Positions 12,640 to 24,900 of a DNA stretch of 64,000 bases are shown piece after piece. A program made the position numbers and the translations under genes. Each line of letters begins with the position of its first letter. Position 1 is the stretch's first letter. Under the pieces are notes generated by a model. The model made no database searches. It saw only the letters and a list, made by a program, of their open reading frames with translations, and had not been told where the DNA came from. The stretch is taken from positions 14,026,683-14,090,682 of the forward strand of contig JASXTE010000002.1 in NCBI GenBank assembly GCA_030280995.1. Direction: 5' to 3'. This DNA comes from Hemileia vastatrix (Eukaryota; Basidiomycota; Pucciniomycetes; Pucciniales; Zaghouaniaceae).

Positions 12640-13499
12640 GTTAAAGATTTATTCAAGAATTTAATTTTACTACTGTGGATCTAGTAGTCCTCTAAGACTT
12701 TAAACTGTCTGGTTTCAAGATTTTGTCAGAAGTAGTCCGTCAAGACTTTAAACTGAACACTGTGTTAGTCCCCCAAGACTTTAAACTGAGGATTGTTGAT
12801 GGTGAAGTCCCCCAAGACTATAAACTTAGGAATGGGAGGCAGTGTGATGTGGAAGTGTAAAGGCAGAAGGATCCAAGAGGGAATTTCTGAATTTAGTAAA
12901 GGTAAGTTTGGGGGTGACTGATGGGCTGGAAGCTCTATATAAAGTTACCCCAGAAATTTAGTTACTTCTCCAAATCTTTTTCCTGGTTGATCTCTGGTTC
13001 TGGGCTCTGTGATTCTGGTTTTTGCAGTCCCCCAAGACTATAAACTGAGGATTTTTGGAGTCCCCCAAGACTATAAACTGAGGGCTTTTAGTCCCCCAAG
13101 ACTTGAAACTGAGGGCTGTTAGTCCCTCAAGACTTTAAAATGAGGGTTGTGAGTCCCCCAAGACTATAAAATGAGGAAACCTTTATGCTGGTAGAAGGTT
13201 ATAGTCAGGAAGACTTGTCAACTGGATATCACTTTTCATTGTTGGAAGCTGGTACAGCCGGATTTGGAATTCAGGAACAGAAGAAAGAGATTTTTTTTCA
13301 CAGGGATAGATTAAATTTAAAGGCATGGTGCAAGAGAAGTTTTAAAGAAGAAGCTTGGATTGCTGGTTCAGAAGTTCACTTAGGATGGAAAAGAATCTGG
13401 TGGAAGAGAGAAATGGGCTATTTTTAAAGATCCTAAAAAGGTGTTTTAACATTGTTTTTGGTGAAGGAAGAATGGGGACATTCTTGATTGGAGGGAGGA
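12640..13499 (+). repeat. Remnant of the 3' non-coding region of a family C element
   Basis: Homologous to 52442-53695 of element C. It has the same order of 19-nt repeats (consensus CCCCCAAGACTTTAAACTG) at about 12685, 12728, 12767, 12808, 13027, 13061, 13090, 13122 and 13151. It also has the same hairpin (12911-12951) and the same purine-rich tract next to an LTR (about 13489-13499). The open stretch at 13185-13427 shows no protein features and is probably chance. Confidence 0.7.
12911..12951 (+). repeat. Family C hairpin, copy 1
   Basis: Stem GGGGTGACT (12911-12919) with AGTTACCCC (12943-12951), including one G-T pair. The loop contains GATGGGCTGG..GCTCTAT, which is shared with the other four copies. 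Confidence 0.65.
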
Positions 13500-14426
13500 T
13501 GTGGTGATCCAAACCTGGGTAGGCCTTTGGAGTGCATATTTGGGGGCATTTGGTATGTAGGGTGTTATTGGGGTTATGGTGTTATTAGTGGTTTCTTTTC
13601 ATCTTTAGGTGATAGTTAGTAGTGTTTATGGAGGCTTCAGCTAGGGTCACTTATAATGTCTCAGCTTAATGTCCTTTCTTTTCTCTTCATTTTGGTATCC
13701 CTTATGGGTGGTTGCCTTGTTTTATAGGGTAGTTATGGTGTTATTATTGGTATTTATCGGATGTTTATTGCTTAGTGGTGCTTATGTAAGCTTAAGCTAG
13801 GTTCACGTATTATGTCTCAGCTTATTTTCCTTTATTTACTTTTCATTTTGGTATGTCTTATGTGTGTTTATCTTGTTTATTAGTGAAGTTATGGGTTTTT
13901 TGGGTTTTTAGGGTTTTTATTGGTTGTATGGGTGTTTTAGGGCCTAGAAGCGGCCCTCCTGCCCTTAAGAAGCACCTTCAACTTTGGGAAGCCCGCCCTC
14001 CTCTGTTTTAGAAGGTTGGGGAGCGCTTCTGGAGGGTTTTTATTCAATTTGGCTGGATTTTGGGTGGGGAGTTGGTCAGCATGGTCTGTGCACTGGCTTT
14101 ATGATGTGTGTGTGGGAAAATTTTTAGAAAAAATCATCTTACCTCTTTACTCATTGCCTCTCTGTTCCTCAATGTCTCATTGGCTTGTGTTTTGTTTGAA
14201 TATATTACTGTTCATTTCAACTCTTTCTATTAGTCTGTCTGGGACTACTATATTCACTTTTAAAGGGGGCAAGTGTGTTTAATTAGAGGGTCTAGCAAAA
14301 AGATCTCCAATTTGCTGCAACAGGTAAATCTCAATTGTTTTTCTAAAGGGACAGGGGATTTCCTCTCTGGTTTTTCTCCAACTCCCTTGGTCAAGGCCTA
14401 TAGCTAGTACTATAGGATTGGCTACA
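13500..14426 (+). repeat. Diverged family C LTR
   Basis: Starts TGTGGTGATCC after the purine tract GGAGGGAGGA and ends GGATTGGCTACA. The interior shares GTTTTAGAAGGTTGGGGAGC and the closing CCCTTGGTCAAGGCCTATAG block with the LTRs at 41771, 53696 and 62542. About 927 bp. It is the 3' LTR of the truncated element at 12640-13499. Confidence 0.7.
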
Positions 14427-14800
14427 ATGGTAAACAAAATTTACGACATTTATGAAGACATTTTTTTGAAAATTCTTAAAACTCTTAAAAGCAAAAAAAA
14501 TTATGGGGAAGATATATGATGGAATGATAAATTTTTTATTGGTATAAGTGTTCACAGGGGAACCTTCTGAATTAAATATTGGCAAGTTTGGGGGTAATTG
14601 ATGGGCTGGCTGCTCTATACACAATTACCCCACAATGTTTGTTACCAATTTTTCCCTGTCTCCAGTTGAATCCTGGCTTTGTTTTTGATCTATAGGAAGT
14701 CTGCTAAGACTATAAACTGGAACAACCAAAAGACACTTCTCTTAATGCCGGATTCAAGCACCACAGAAAATTTGGGGGGGTATTGCTAGCAATACCCCTT
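14427..14800 (+). repeat. Family C hairpin module fragment and a perfect palindrome
   Basis: 14591-14631 is another family C hairpin: GGGGTAATTG pairs with CAATTACCCC (14622-14631). It is followed, as in the other copies, by a gypsy-UTR-like stretch and the motif CTAAGACTATAAACTGG at about 14704. At 14777-14798 lies a perfect palindrome, GGGGTATTGC and GCAATACCCC around TA. Confidence 0.6.
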
Positions 14801-17800
14801 TCTTAAACTCTGTTTAGCCACAAATCTATGCCTGAATTATGCACACATCATCACCATGGACGAAATTGTTTGGCCTTACAGTTAGTCAGAGATTTGTCAC
14901 AAGTTGAGCTGAAGATAAACCTACATTGATCATTATTTGATCTTTTGAAATACTAATTTGATCATGAGTTTAACTCCCTTTGAGCTCACTTTGATCTAAC
15001 ATATGCTTTTGCATATCCAATATGTCAACTATTCACTTTGAAAAAGATTTGTAATGAATTTCACATGGAATATTAAAAGCAAACCAGTAATTTTGAGTAC
15101 ATGGCTCCTCAACATGATTAATCTACAGTAAAATACCATCAAAATTCAATCTGATTATTGAAAACTTTTGGTAAAATGACTAATATATATTTAAATTGGA
15201 AAATAATATTCCATTTCTCAATTTCAAATTCAAAATATATAACTTGTTTTTGATGTGAATTTTGTAGATTCCTTGCCTCGCTATATTTGGGGAAATATTT
15301 GAGGTATTTTACACCTTTGTAAATATGTTTTTGTGCTGCTAGAAATTATTTCTGTTTGAACTCAACTTTATTGAAGCTTGATTCCAGAATGATACATATT
15401 TAATAACTATTTTGAGATAAAAGTCACTAGTAATGAAGTTAGCCTTTTATCTGTTCATTATTAAACCACACTTAATCCTACTTAAATCCAAATTGACCCA
15501 CAAAAACCGTATTCAAGAAATTTTTTAGCCTGGGTTTATTCAAGATTGGAGCAAAATATTATTTTACATATCCAATATGCCTATTGATTAAATTTCTTCA
15601 AGCTTACTTAAAATTTACATTAACATTAACTTTCACTGGAAATATTATACACAAATCTTGAAAATATAGTATGTAAAATCAAAATAAATATAATATAGTA
15701 TGCTTCCAACAAATTTTTTTTTCCGGATTTATTGAAACAAAAAATTGTTCATTTGTGAAAATAGAAAAAATACTATCAATCCTGAATTTAGAATTTATTT
15801 TTAAAAATTTAATGCCCCCTCACTTTCAAGCTTATCATGTATTTCAAAAATTATATTTTTAATAATTTCATGAATAGTACACCTAAGATATAAATCTTCG
15901 GGATATCAAAAACTAAAACATAAGCAAATTGAAATGTTTTTTATTGATATGAATAGAAATAATGATTGAAAAACACCATTAGAGCAAGTTTAATTTTGAA
16001 TAATAGGCATAATTTCTCATGTAAATTTCAATAAAAATACTTATTATTCTTACATAAGTTGTAGTGGATAAATTTGAGCTCAAAAAGAATTAAAATTGGC
16101 AAAATAAGACTTCTATAATTCATAATCAAAAATGAAATCACCCTTCATTATCAACCTGTAAACTATTTTAAATTAAATAATTTCAAAGTCAGTATATATT
16201 GATGTTATTTTTTCTTCTACAAAAATTTATTATATAAATTAATAGTCATAAACAGTTGACATAGATGTTAATTTTATATAAGCAATCTTTAATGCATAAA
16301 ATGATAAAACTATCTTTTATGTAAAAAGTGATGTAGGAAAAAAATATTATTATATTTTTGATCCAATATCAATAAAATTGAAGATAGAGCATGTCAAATG
16401 TTTAAACTTAATTTCAATTTTGATATAATCAATTTATTTTATTTTACTTGAGTAGAAAAAAGATTTTAAATCTCAATATAACTTTAAATCCCATTAGTTT
16501 GTAGATTTCAACATTTTAAACTATGAAATAAATATTTATGAAAGAATTTTACAATATTTGCCCTTCTAAAAACTCATAAATTCAACTTCAAATCTTCTAA
16601 CCTTCACAAGTAACCACAATACATTCTGAAAATACTCTATATTTAAATAATTAAAGGTAAAAAAATTATTTTTTTATTTTTTATTTCAATTTTTGATAAA
16701 TTATATATATATATATTATTGCTTAAAAAGCCTAAGAGGGAAATTAATAGTGGTTTTGGCATTAGATATATAGAATCAAATATCAAAAAATTTGTTTGGA
16801 ATAAATTACAAAGTCAAAAAGGATATATTTTGATGAAAGAATACTGATTTAAGTTGTCTTAAAACTTTATTAGCCATTTTTACGGAATATCAATCCATGG
16901 TTATTATTCTTTATGATATTATCATTAAATTTTTTTCTTTTTTAATATAATGATTTTCTATTGTGTGGTATGTAGGTTAAGATAAGTTTAAAAGATTTAT
17001 TGAAGATATATAAACCAGAGACAGTATAATCTGTATATTTATAACTATGGCTTACTTTTCTGATGTTTTACATCATTTATAAGTAGCTCATGCATTACAC
17101 AAGTAAATAATTATAGTCCCTGGAAATAAGTCCTTGTGAATTTCAAATTTTTTGTTATTCTTAAAATCATTACTCAAATAAAGTGAAAATTTCTTCAATC
17201 ATTTATTGAAAGAAGAGTTTTCAAAATCTTATTTTGTAGTTATAAAAGTTTGCGTTATTTTTTATATTATCAAATATAATGAACATTTGTAAATTTTAAC
17301 TACAAAAATAGTGATCATAGCAAAGTTATACTGTAACAATCAGATAAAAAGGGTGGAATAAAATCCTAGCACAACAGGAAATGATAAAAAATTGTTGATT
17401 TTTGGCTCACAAAATTCAACATATTTTTGACATATTTTGCCACCTTTAGATAATGTTTAGTGGATTTTAACATTATTATAACAAACAAGCTTAACAATGT
17501 TTTTGATTTTTTTAACAAAAATAAATATTGTTAGATCATTTTTTTAAAAAATATGACTTATTTTTATGCTTTATCTACAATAGTTTGTAGTTTTTTTCAG
17601 AAATCACTTGTTTTGATATTCTATTTTTGAATTTTTTAAGAGAGTTCATTGCATTAAAGTTTTGTATAAATTTTACATTAAAACATCATATTTTAAATCT
17701 AGAGATTTGGTTTTGAAATAATATATATTTTTATGTTAATTGACTCATTATTTTTGAATTGGTAAATTATGTTAAAATTGGGATCGCTTATTTCTAGTGA

Positions 17801-18425
17801 GTGTACATCATAGTTAATTTTCAAATCAAAGACTAATAAATGTTGAAATTTTATAAAATTCTAAATATTTTTTAAAATTTTTTGATTTAAATAATGTTTA
17901 ATGTTATGTAATCATTCTATAAGTAGAACACAATTAAAATCAGATAATGGTACATTGCTTTCAATTTATAATACTAAAATTCTATTCTACTTGAAACAAT
18001 GTAAACTAAAGCTTGGTATCTCATATAAGAAACTCACAATTTTCAAAAATCATATTTCCAACTTTTTAAGTATGATACACATTAAAATATATTTTTAGAA
18101 TAATTTCCTAATTAGTTTCAAATACAAGAAAACAATGACCTCAATTTATTTTAATACTTAAACCATTCTGATGAGTGAATTTTACAATCCTCTAAGTAAC
18201 ATATGGTTACCATTTATACACATATGCATGATTTCTCCTTTTGTTTAATTTTAGCTAAATCTAAAAAGAAAATCTCATGTTGAATATCAGCTATAGATAA
18301 ACTGCTTATATTAGAAGCTAATATTTCATATGAGAAATTTGTTATTGAGTTTGGGAAACATTAATAAGTGTCAGGCATTATAATTGAGCCATTTATTGAA
18401 GTAAATAAAAAAGCATTACCTTCTA

Positions 18426-18456
<31 letters not shown>

Positions 18457-20301
18457 ATAAAAATTAATTATATAGTAGCATTTAATCATGGTTTTATACT
18501 AATGTCATATAAAAAAGGGATTGAACTAAAAATTTCAGTACAGAAAATAAAAATAAGATAAGTCAATATTCTTGTTTATATTTTCATATTTTTGAAAAGG
18601 CTTACTTAAGGGAGAAAATTATTTGCTTTTAGAGTACAAGAATTTCTAGATAAAAATCTTCACAATATAGTTTGACCCTCTCAAAAAGAAAATTCTAAAA
18701 ATCTTTCTATCACATTTTATATATTTGTTAAGTAATAGAAAATGGAGTAGTGTCTTTGACAATGAAGCTTTAGAAAATGAAATAAATGGTTTAACTTGAT
18801 AATATAATTTTTGAGACAATAAATCATGTATTCAAAAAAAAATTATATATCTTACAATCAAGATAGCAGTAATAATTAAGCAACTCTAAAAACTTTGGAA
18901 AGAAAACAAGAAAAAAATAATTAGTAAAATGCATAAGTTATCTTTAGAATTTAAGGAAACTTTATAGCTCTATCTGTAAACTAGCCTTAAAGCAGGTTTA
19001 TTTTTAACATGTGGAAATTCATACAAAGTACCCTTGCATCATGAGAGCAGAATAAAAATTATGTAGTTTTATATTATTAATTTATAATAGTATTTTTATT
19101 TTTGGCTTTTTCATTAGTATAACTATATATTTTTCAGCTTTTTTGTTTTTCAGAACATAATTTCAAAGCTGCCCATCACTACTTCAAGTTGAAGCTCCAT
19201 ATGATTTTATAAATGAATGATATATTATAATGAATTTTTCAAAAGACTTTTCAAAAATGGTGATTAAGAATACTTATTATAATATTTTTAAATTTTATCA
19301 TTATTCTATCTCTTGAAAGGAGATAGCCATATCTCAATTTAATTAGTTTTTTCTCAGAAAAATTTATTCTTGATTAAAATAAAATTGCATCACTATAAAC
19401 TAGATGTTATTATAAAATTTTACCAATTTTTTATCTGAACATAGCTGAAAGTATGTATAAATTAAAGTGTTTCAACATAGTCTTACTATTATCCCACCAT
19501 TTGTATCAAATTTAGATTTCATTATAATTGTAAAAGAAGTTTTTCAATAAGATTAATAATACCTTAATATTTAATAATTTAGTTACTTAGCAGATTTTTA
19601 ATCCTTTTTTTTAAATGAGGCTTGTTATATAACCACCACTTTTAGATTTTTTCCATTTTGAAGTCTGATAATTTAAATTTCCATTTAACTACCCAAATTA
19701 TATCAACAAAAATTCAAAAGTATATTTTTTTAATGTACCCTTTTTGATAAACTTATCATTTCTTATAGGTTATTCTTCAACTATTTATTGTAATAAATTA
19801 CCCACTCATTTATGGTCTGTTATTGTTGTTAATTAAATCCAGACAGAATAAGGATACTCTCATATTATATTTGAGTTTTAAATTAAAAACTAAATACTAG
19901 TGGCTGGTATTTAAAATATGAAGTTGTTATAACTAAGTTGACCAATAATTAACGATTAAATGACATTTTATATTACAAATTTTATTGAGTGTATATAAAT
20001 AAAACACTCAAGAAATATATATAAGATATACATATAACCATTGAATAGCAAAAATGAAGTACTTATTAACATGGTCTTTTTTAATGATTTTCAAATTTAC
20101 TTAAAGATACATTAATATTACCACTTCAAATTTTATATCAAATATAACAATATTATTTTTGAATTTTAATTATTTTACAAAAAATTTGAGTTACAAAGTA
20201 ATTTAGTTCAGTATTTAATGAATTTTTTTAAAAAATATTTACAAAAATAGTAATAACCCCTCACAAAAAAAATATAATTTTTTTTACTTACAATTTGCAC
20301 A
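14801..20301. other. AT-rich intergenic region, no gene seen
   Basis: About 5.5 kb of very AT-rich sequence with stops in all frames. It has a TA dinucleotide run at about 18432-18457 and smaller ones near 16707. No LTR ends, transposase-like protein or RNA gene was found. The only long-ish open stretch (17901-18098) has no protein character. Confidence 0.65.
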
Positions 20302-20306
20302 GTATT

Positions 20307-21483
20307 TGTCAGCCTAAATATCCTTAGGACTGTGTATTTCTTATGCTTAAAATAAGATAACCTTAACTAGATTAAGCTTATATCTTAAAAATAAGGTTAA
20401 AATAATAATATATATTATTTTATTATATATATATATAATTATTATTCTATTATATAATTTATAATAGTTTAAATAGCTTATCCATGGCCTAATAATACTT
20501 ATTAAGGTGTTAATGGAGTCATAATATACTTATCTTAAGTGATATGAAGTAATTATTGACATACATAAGCTTATATGTATACATAAATCTCATATTCAGT
20601 GAAATATGCAGTATATTATGTATATTTAGGTATATAAGTGGGTTTTAGCCCCTTAATAGCCTATAACCTTTGTTTTTCTGCTTATTTTAGGTCATATGGA
20701 CGAAATCAGTGGACTCACAACGCCTACAGAAGCATAGACACCTATATCAGGCGCATACACCCAGTTTGGACAACTAAAATTACTTCCTTGGATGGTTATT
20801 CACGGATTTATGGGTTGGAAATATGTTTTTGGGTTAATGTGGATGCTTGGGGATGTTATTGGGGGCTTGGACATTTTATTTGTTTCCTTTATATGCTTTT
20901 AGTTTCATTAAATCTCTTTTTGATCTTTTATTTTACCTGTTTCTTTATGGTATCCGCTTTTATCTGGGTTTTCTATTTATGGTATGACTCTGTGTTATTA
21001 TTAATAGTGATGGAGGGTCCTTACTGGAGGTCTGGGTGTTGAAACTGCTTGAAGTGGACGCCATGGGGAGGTGATGGGCCCTCACAGTGCTTTAATTGCC
21101 GGGGATAGCAGTGACATCATCTGGATTGAAGGTCTGTGCACTCCAGTGGATTTGGGTATAAGTAAGGAGGGATTTTGACGGTTTATTATAATCATTCAAT
21201 TACTACACTTCAAATAAACACTACACTACAATTATTAACATCTAGAAATATATTATAAAGCCCTTATAAATTGATATTATCTTTATAAAAGCTATAACTA
21301 TATTTTATTCTTCTATTTTCCACCACTAGCACGCATTTAAATCCAAGTATTGTGAGTTTAATTTGAGTATAACTATTTTATTAGTCTTCCCCTGAGGTTT
21401 AATCACTAAATCATTTATTAATAAGTAGTTGGACCATAAAATAACACTATTATATCATACTTATATACTAGACTGTACTGACA
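20307..21483 (+). repeat. Left LTR of element B
   Basis: 1177 bp, TGTCAGCC...CTGACA. Its first bases match those of the family A LTR (TGTCAGCC). Near 21173-21180 it contains GGATTTTGACGG, the intact form of the site where element A inserted in the other LTR. The short open stretches inside are non-coding. Confidence 0.95.
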
Positions 21484-21485
21484 AT

Positions 21486-21498
21486 TGGGGGTCTTTCC
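21486..21498 (+). other. Candidate primer-binding site of element B
   Basis: TGGGGGTCTTTCC two bases after the LTR, matching the family A site at 11 of 13 positions. The leader 21499-21994 is AT-rich and holds no gene. Confidence 0.6.
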
Positions 21499-21994
21499 TT
21501 ATATTTTACTTATTATTTAGTATAAGCCTTGGGACGTGATTTTTACCTTAGTACAACTCAAAATTAACCAAATATTTGGGTCTGCTGCATATTAGTGGGT
21601 CATCATAACTCATTGATTGCGGAAAAGAATCCTTATAATAATTGTACTAATTTTTTATCATAAAAATTAGATATTTACAGTAGTAACTGTACCCAATATA
21701 AACCCAATTTCACTTGGTATTTGGACACCAATATAACACCCAATAAAATTGGTATTTGGCTAAAGCTTGGTAAGCTAATTATTCACCCTTATAGAGGTCT
21801 AGTTAAACTTATTATTATATTTTTAACAGATTTTTTCGAATTTTTCTTATATTTTATTTAAATAAATAAAGATATAAATTCAGGGTAAGCTCCATTGCTT
21901 TTTTATTAGTAATATAATTGCTAATATTATTTGTCTACTAATTCCAAAGAGTTTTTTCCTTTTGTAGACGTAAAATATTGTTATTCTGAACAAT

Positions 21995-24900
21995 ATGAGT
22001 GCTCCTCAGGATAGTGTAAGTGAACAGCCTGCTTATAATACCAGGTCTAAAGCTAATAAAAACTTTCCAGGACATCACCATGGAGGGACAACAGTACCCC
22101 CAACCAGAAAGCATGAGTGTAGAGGAAAATGACGCCCTCTTAAAAAAGATAACTATCAAAAAGACGTCTCCTCCTCTTCAGGATCAACTGTCCCACCTGG
22201 CCAAACAGGTTCTGAAGCTAGAGGAATCAAAATCTCTCATGTTCAAAGAAGTAGAGCAGTTGCAAAACAATTGCAAGGTAGGATTTCAGCAGATGAATCA
22301 GGCAATGGCAGAATTAAAGGGAGGCCAGCCCAGTCAATCAAATCAGCAACCCCCTACCCAAGGAGGGTCCACTCACTCCCAGGAGAAAATCCTGGTAGAC
22401 AAATGGAAATGGGACTGGTTTCACCAACAGTGGACAAGCCACAGTTGCAACAGGGATCCACCCCCTCATCTGACTTCCTCAGCTCACCCTTACAAGGGAA
22501 AAAAGCGCCAAAAATCAGGCCTGGCAACCATCCCTTGGTAAGTAACTTACCCCCTCAGATTAAACATAATACTGATAATTACAATATAGGTAATTCTATT
22601 GATGTTAAATCTGTACAAAAAATAGAGGAGGATTTAAGAAATTTGGGTTTTAGAGTAGTTACACCTGACTTGTCTTTTATCCATAATAACAGTACTATAT
22701 ACAATGATAATACAGTTAATCCTCAGTTGCAACCACCTACTAGTGAGATGAGAAGTTCACAGGAGAGTGAGAGAATTGAAAAGGAGGACATGGAATATTT
22801 TAACAATAATCCAACTGTCCATAGAATTGTTTCAGCATTGTGGAATAGAATGACTGATTGTGAGGAACAGACAGTTAAGCTCACTAGTGATACAATTTCA
22901 TCCTTAACATTGAACATTTCTCAATTAGCAACACGTAATAAAGAATTAGAGAAAGAACATTTGTCTCTAACTCTTAAATATGATTCATTGAGTAATAAAT
23001 ATAATGACCTTTCAAACAAATTTTGTGAGTTAGAAAAATTATATGAAACACACTTATTAAAAACTGAATCAAGAACAAAGTTACCTTTTGCACAGACAAA
23101 TCAAAGTGTCTCTGAGCTGCTACAAAGATTAACTAAAGTTGAGATTGAAACTGCCAATCTACTAATGAACCAGGATAATCATAAGTATAATCAATATAAT
23201 AATAATCCTTTCATTGGCAAAAGTGAATCTCATTCCTTCCATGTACCACCACAATTAAAACCATCTGGTGGTAGTGTCAAATCTGAAAATGTAAGTCACA
23301 AATCCGTGCAGGAAGAAATACAAGACCATTTATCAAAAGTAAATGAGTTGTTGAATTTACCTAAGATTAGTGAGATAAAATCCAATCAGAAGAACTGGCC
23401 TAAGATAGATCAGTACCCAACTTATGATGGGGAAGCCAGCTCTGATTGGCAACATTTTATTCAAAGAATTGACAACTTGAAATTCTCATATAAGTTACCA
23501 GATGAAGAAATAACATCAAAATTAATTTCTTTATTTAAGGATGTTGCTTTATTATGGTTTGAAGCTGTCTTAAGTGAGGGTAGAGACTACTCTTGGGCTG
23601 AATGGAAACAACTTATTGAAAAACAATTTGGAGGTTCTAAATTCAGGCTTACTCAGCAGAGACTGTATGAGAAGACTAGGTATAATCCGTTGAATGGTGA
23701 CAAACCTATGGTATTTTTAATGACTTTAAACAAAATCTTAAAAGCCATTGAGCCTCATATGGATTTTAACTTATGGAAAGATAAGATAATTTACAAATTA
23801 CCTATATCTGTCAGAGACATTGTTGTAGCTAGAACATTTAATGTTACTGAATATTCTGACTTTATTAATATTTGCAATGAAATATTATTAAACCATAAGT
23901 ATGAATCAAGGTATTCCACTTATAAACAAAATGTTGAACCTGTAAAATCTCAGAATTCAAAAACACTTCAGGAGAAGCAGAAAAAACCTACTGCACCTGT
24001 AGTACCTAAAAAGTATGAAACAAATACTTGTTATAAGTGTAACAAACCTTGGGTAAAAGGTCACAAATGTGAGAAAAACATAAATATTGTTGAAAATCAA
24101 CGTGAATCTGAAACTGAAACTGAAAAAAGTAAAGAATCAAGTGATTATGACAGCAATATCTCATATAGTGATGAAAATGAAGTCTGTATGTTGGAAGATG
24201 ATTTGTCCATCTTTGAAAATCCAATATTAAATATGGACTCAAATGAATCTTTAATGAATTTTGAGGATGCTGAAATCATTAAGGATATACAAGCTGATAA
24301 CTTTAAAATGACACCTATCACGGTTCCAGCTATCATTTCTGGTGAAAATGTTAATATAGTATTGGACACAGGAGCTGCTGGTTCAGTTGTTTCCACTAAT
24401 ACATTACAGAAAATTGATAGTGAATATAAGTTTAAGCTTGAACCACTTCAGAATAAAAATTGGAGAGGTTTTGGATCAGTACTACACCCCATTGGTAAAT
24501 ACAAAGCTGCTGTTTTCTTTAAACACCAACATGGTTATGTAAGGGTAACTTGTGACTTTGTAGTAATGGATAATACAAATTGTAGTAACTGTTTTATCAT
24601 TGGAAATGATATTCTGACTAAATTTGGTGTAAAATTAGACCCTGCTAATAACAATTTTACAATTGGCATGAATGGTAAAAGGAAATTTAAAATAAATTCT
24701 TTTAACACAGTCTTACACATTGAGTCAGTAACAAATTCCCCGTCTAAGGGAAGAGGATCCAATGAGATGGAACTTCTGGAAACAGAAATTTCAAAAGCAT
24801 CATTTGGCACTCAGATAAGTGAAACTGAGAAAGATAATATTTTGGAATTAATTAAAGCTTTTCCAATGGCTTTTGCACATGGTACAAATGAACTTGGCCT

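Noticed and set aside
13185..13427. 80-codon open frame in the family C remnant
   Set aside because: Lies in repeat-derived non-coding sequence and has no match to the same region of element C.
18430..18460. TA dinucleotide run as a regulatory or centromeric signal
   Set aside because: Ordinary microsatellite in an AT-rich genome; no flanking structure.
20638..21042. Open frames within the LTRs of B (also 28460-28714)
   Set aside because: Inside LTR sequence, hydrophobic low-complexity translation, no start context; chance.
22020..22541. Separate gag gene starting at 22020, and a polyprotein starting at 22271
   Set aside because: The first codons there are GTG and TTG, not ATG. The ATG at 21995 followed by an intron explains both frames and matches elements A and copy 1.
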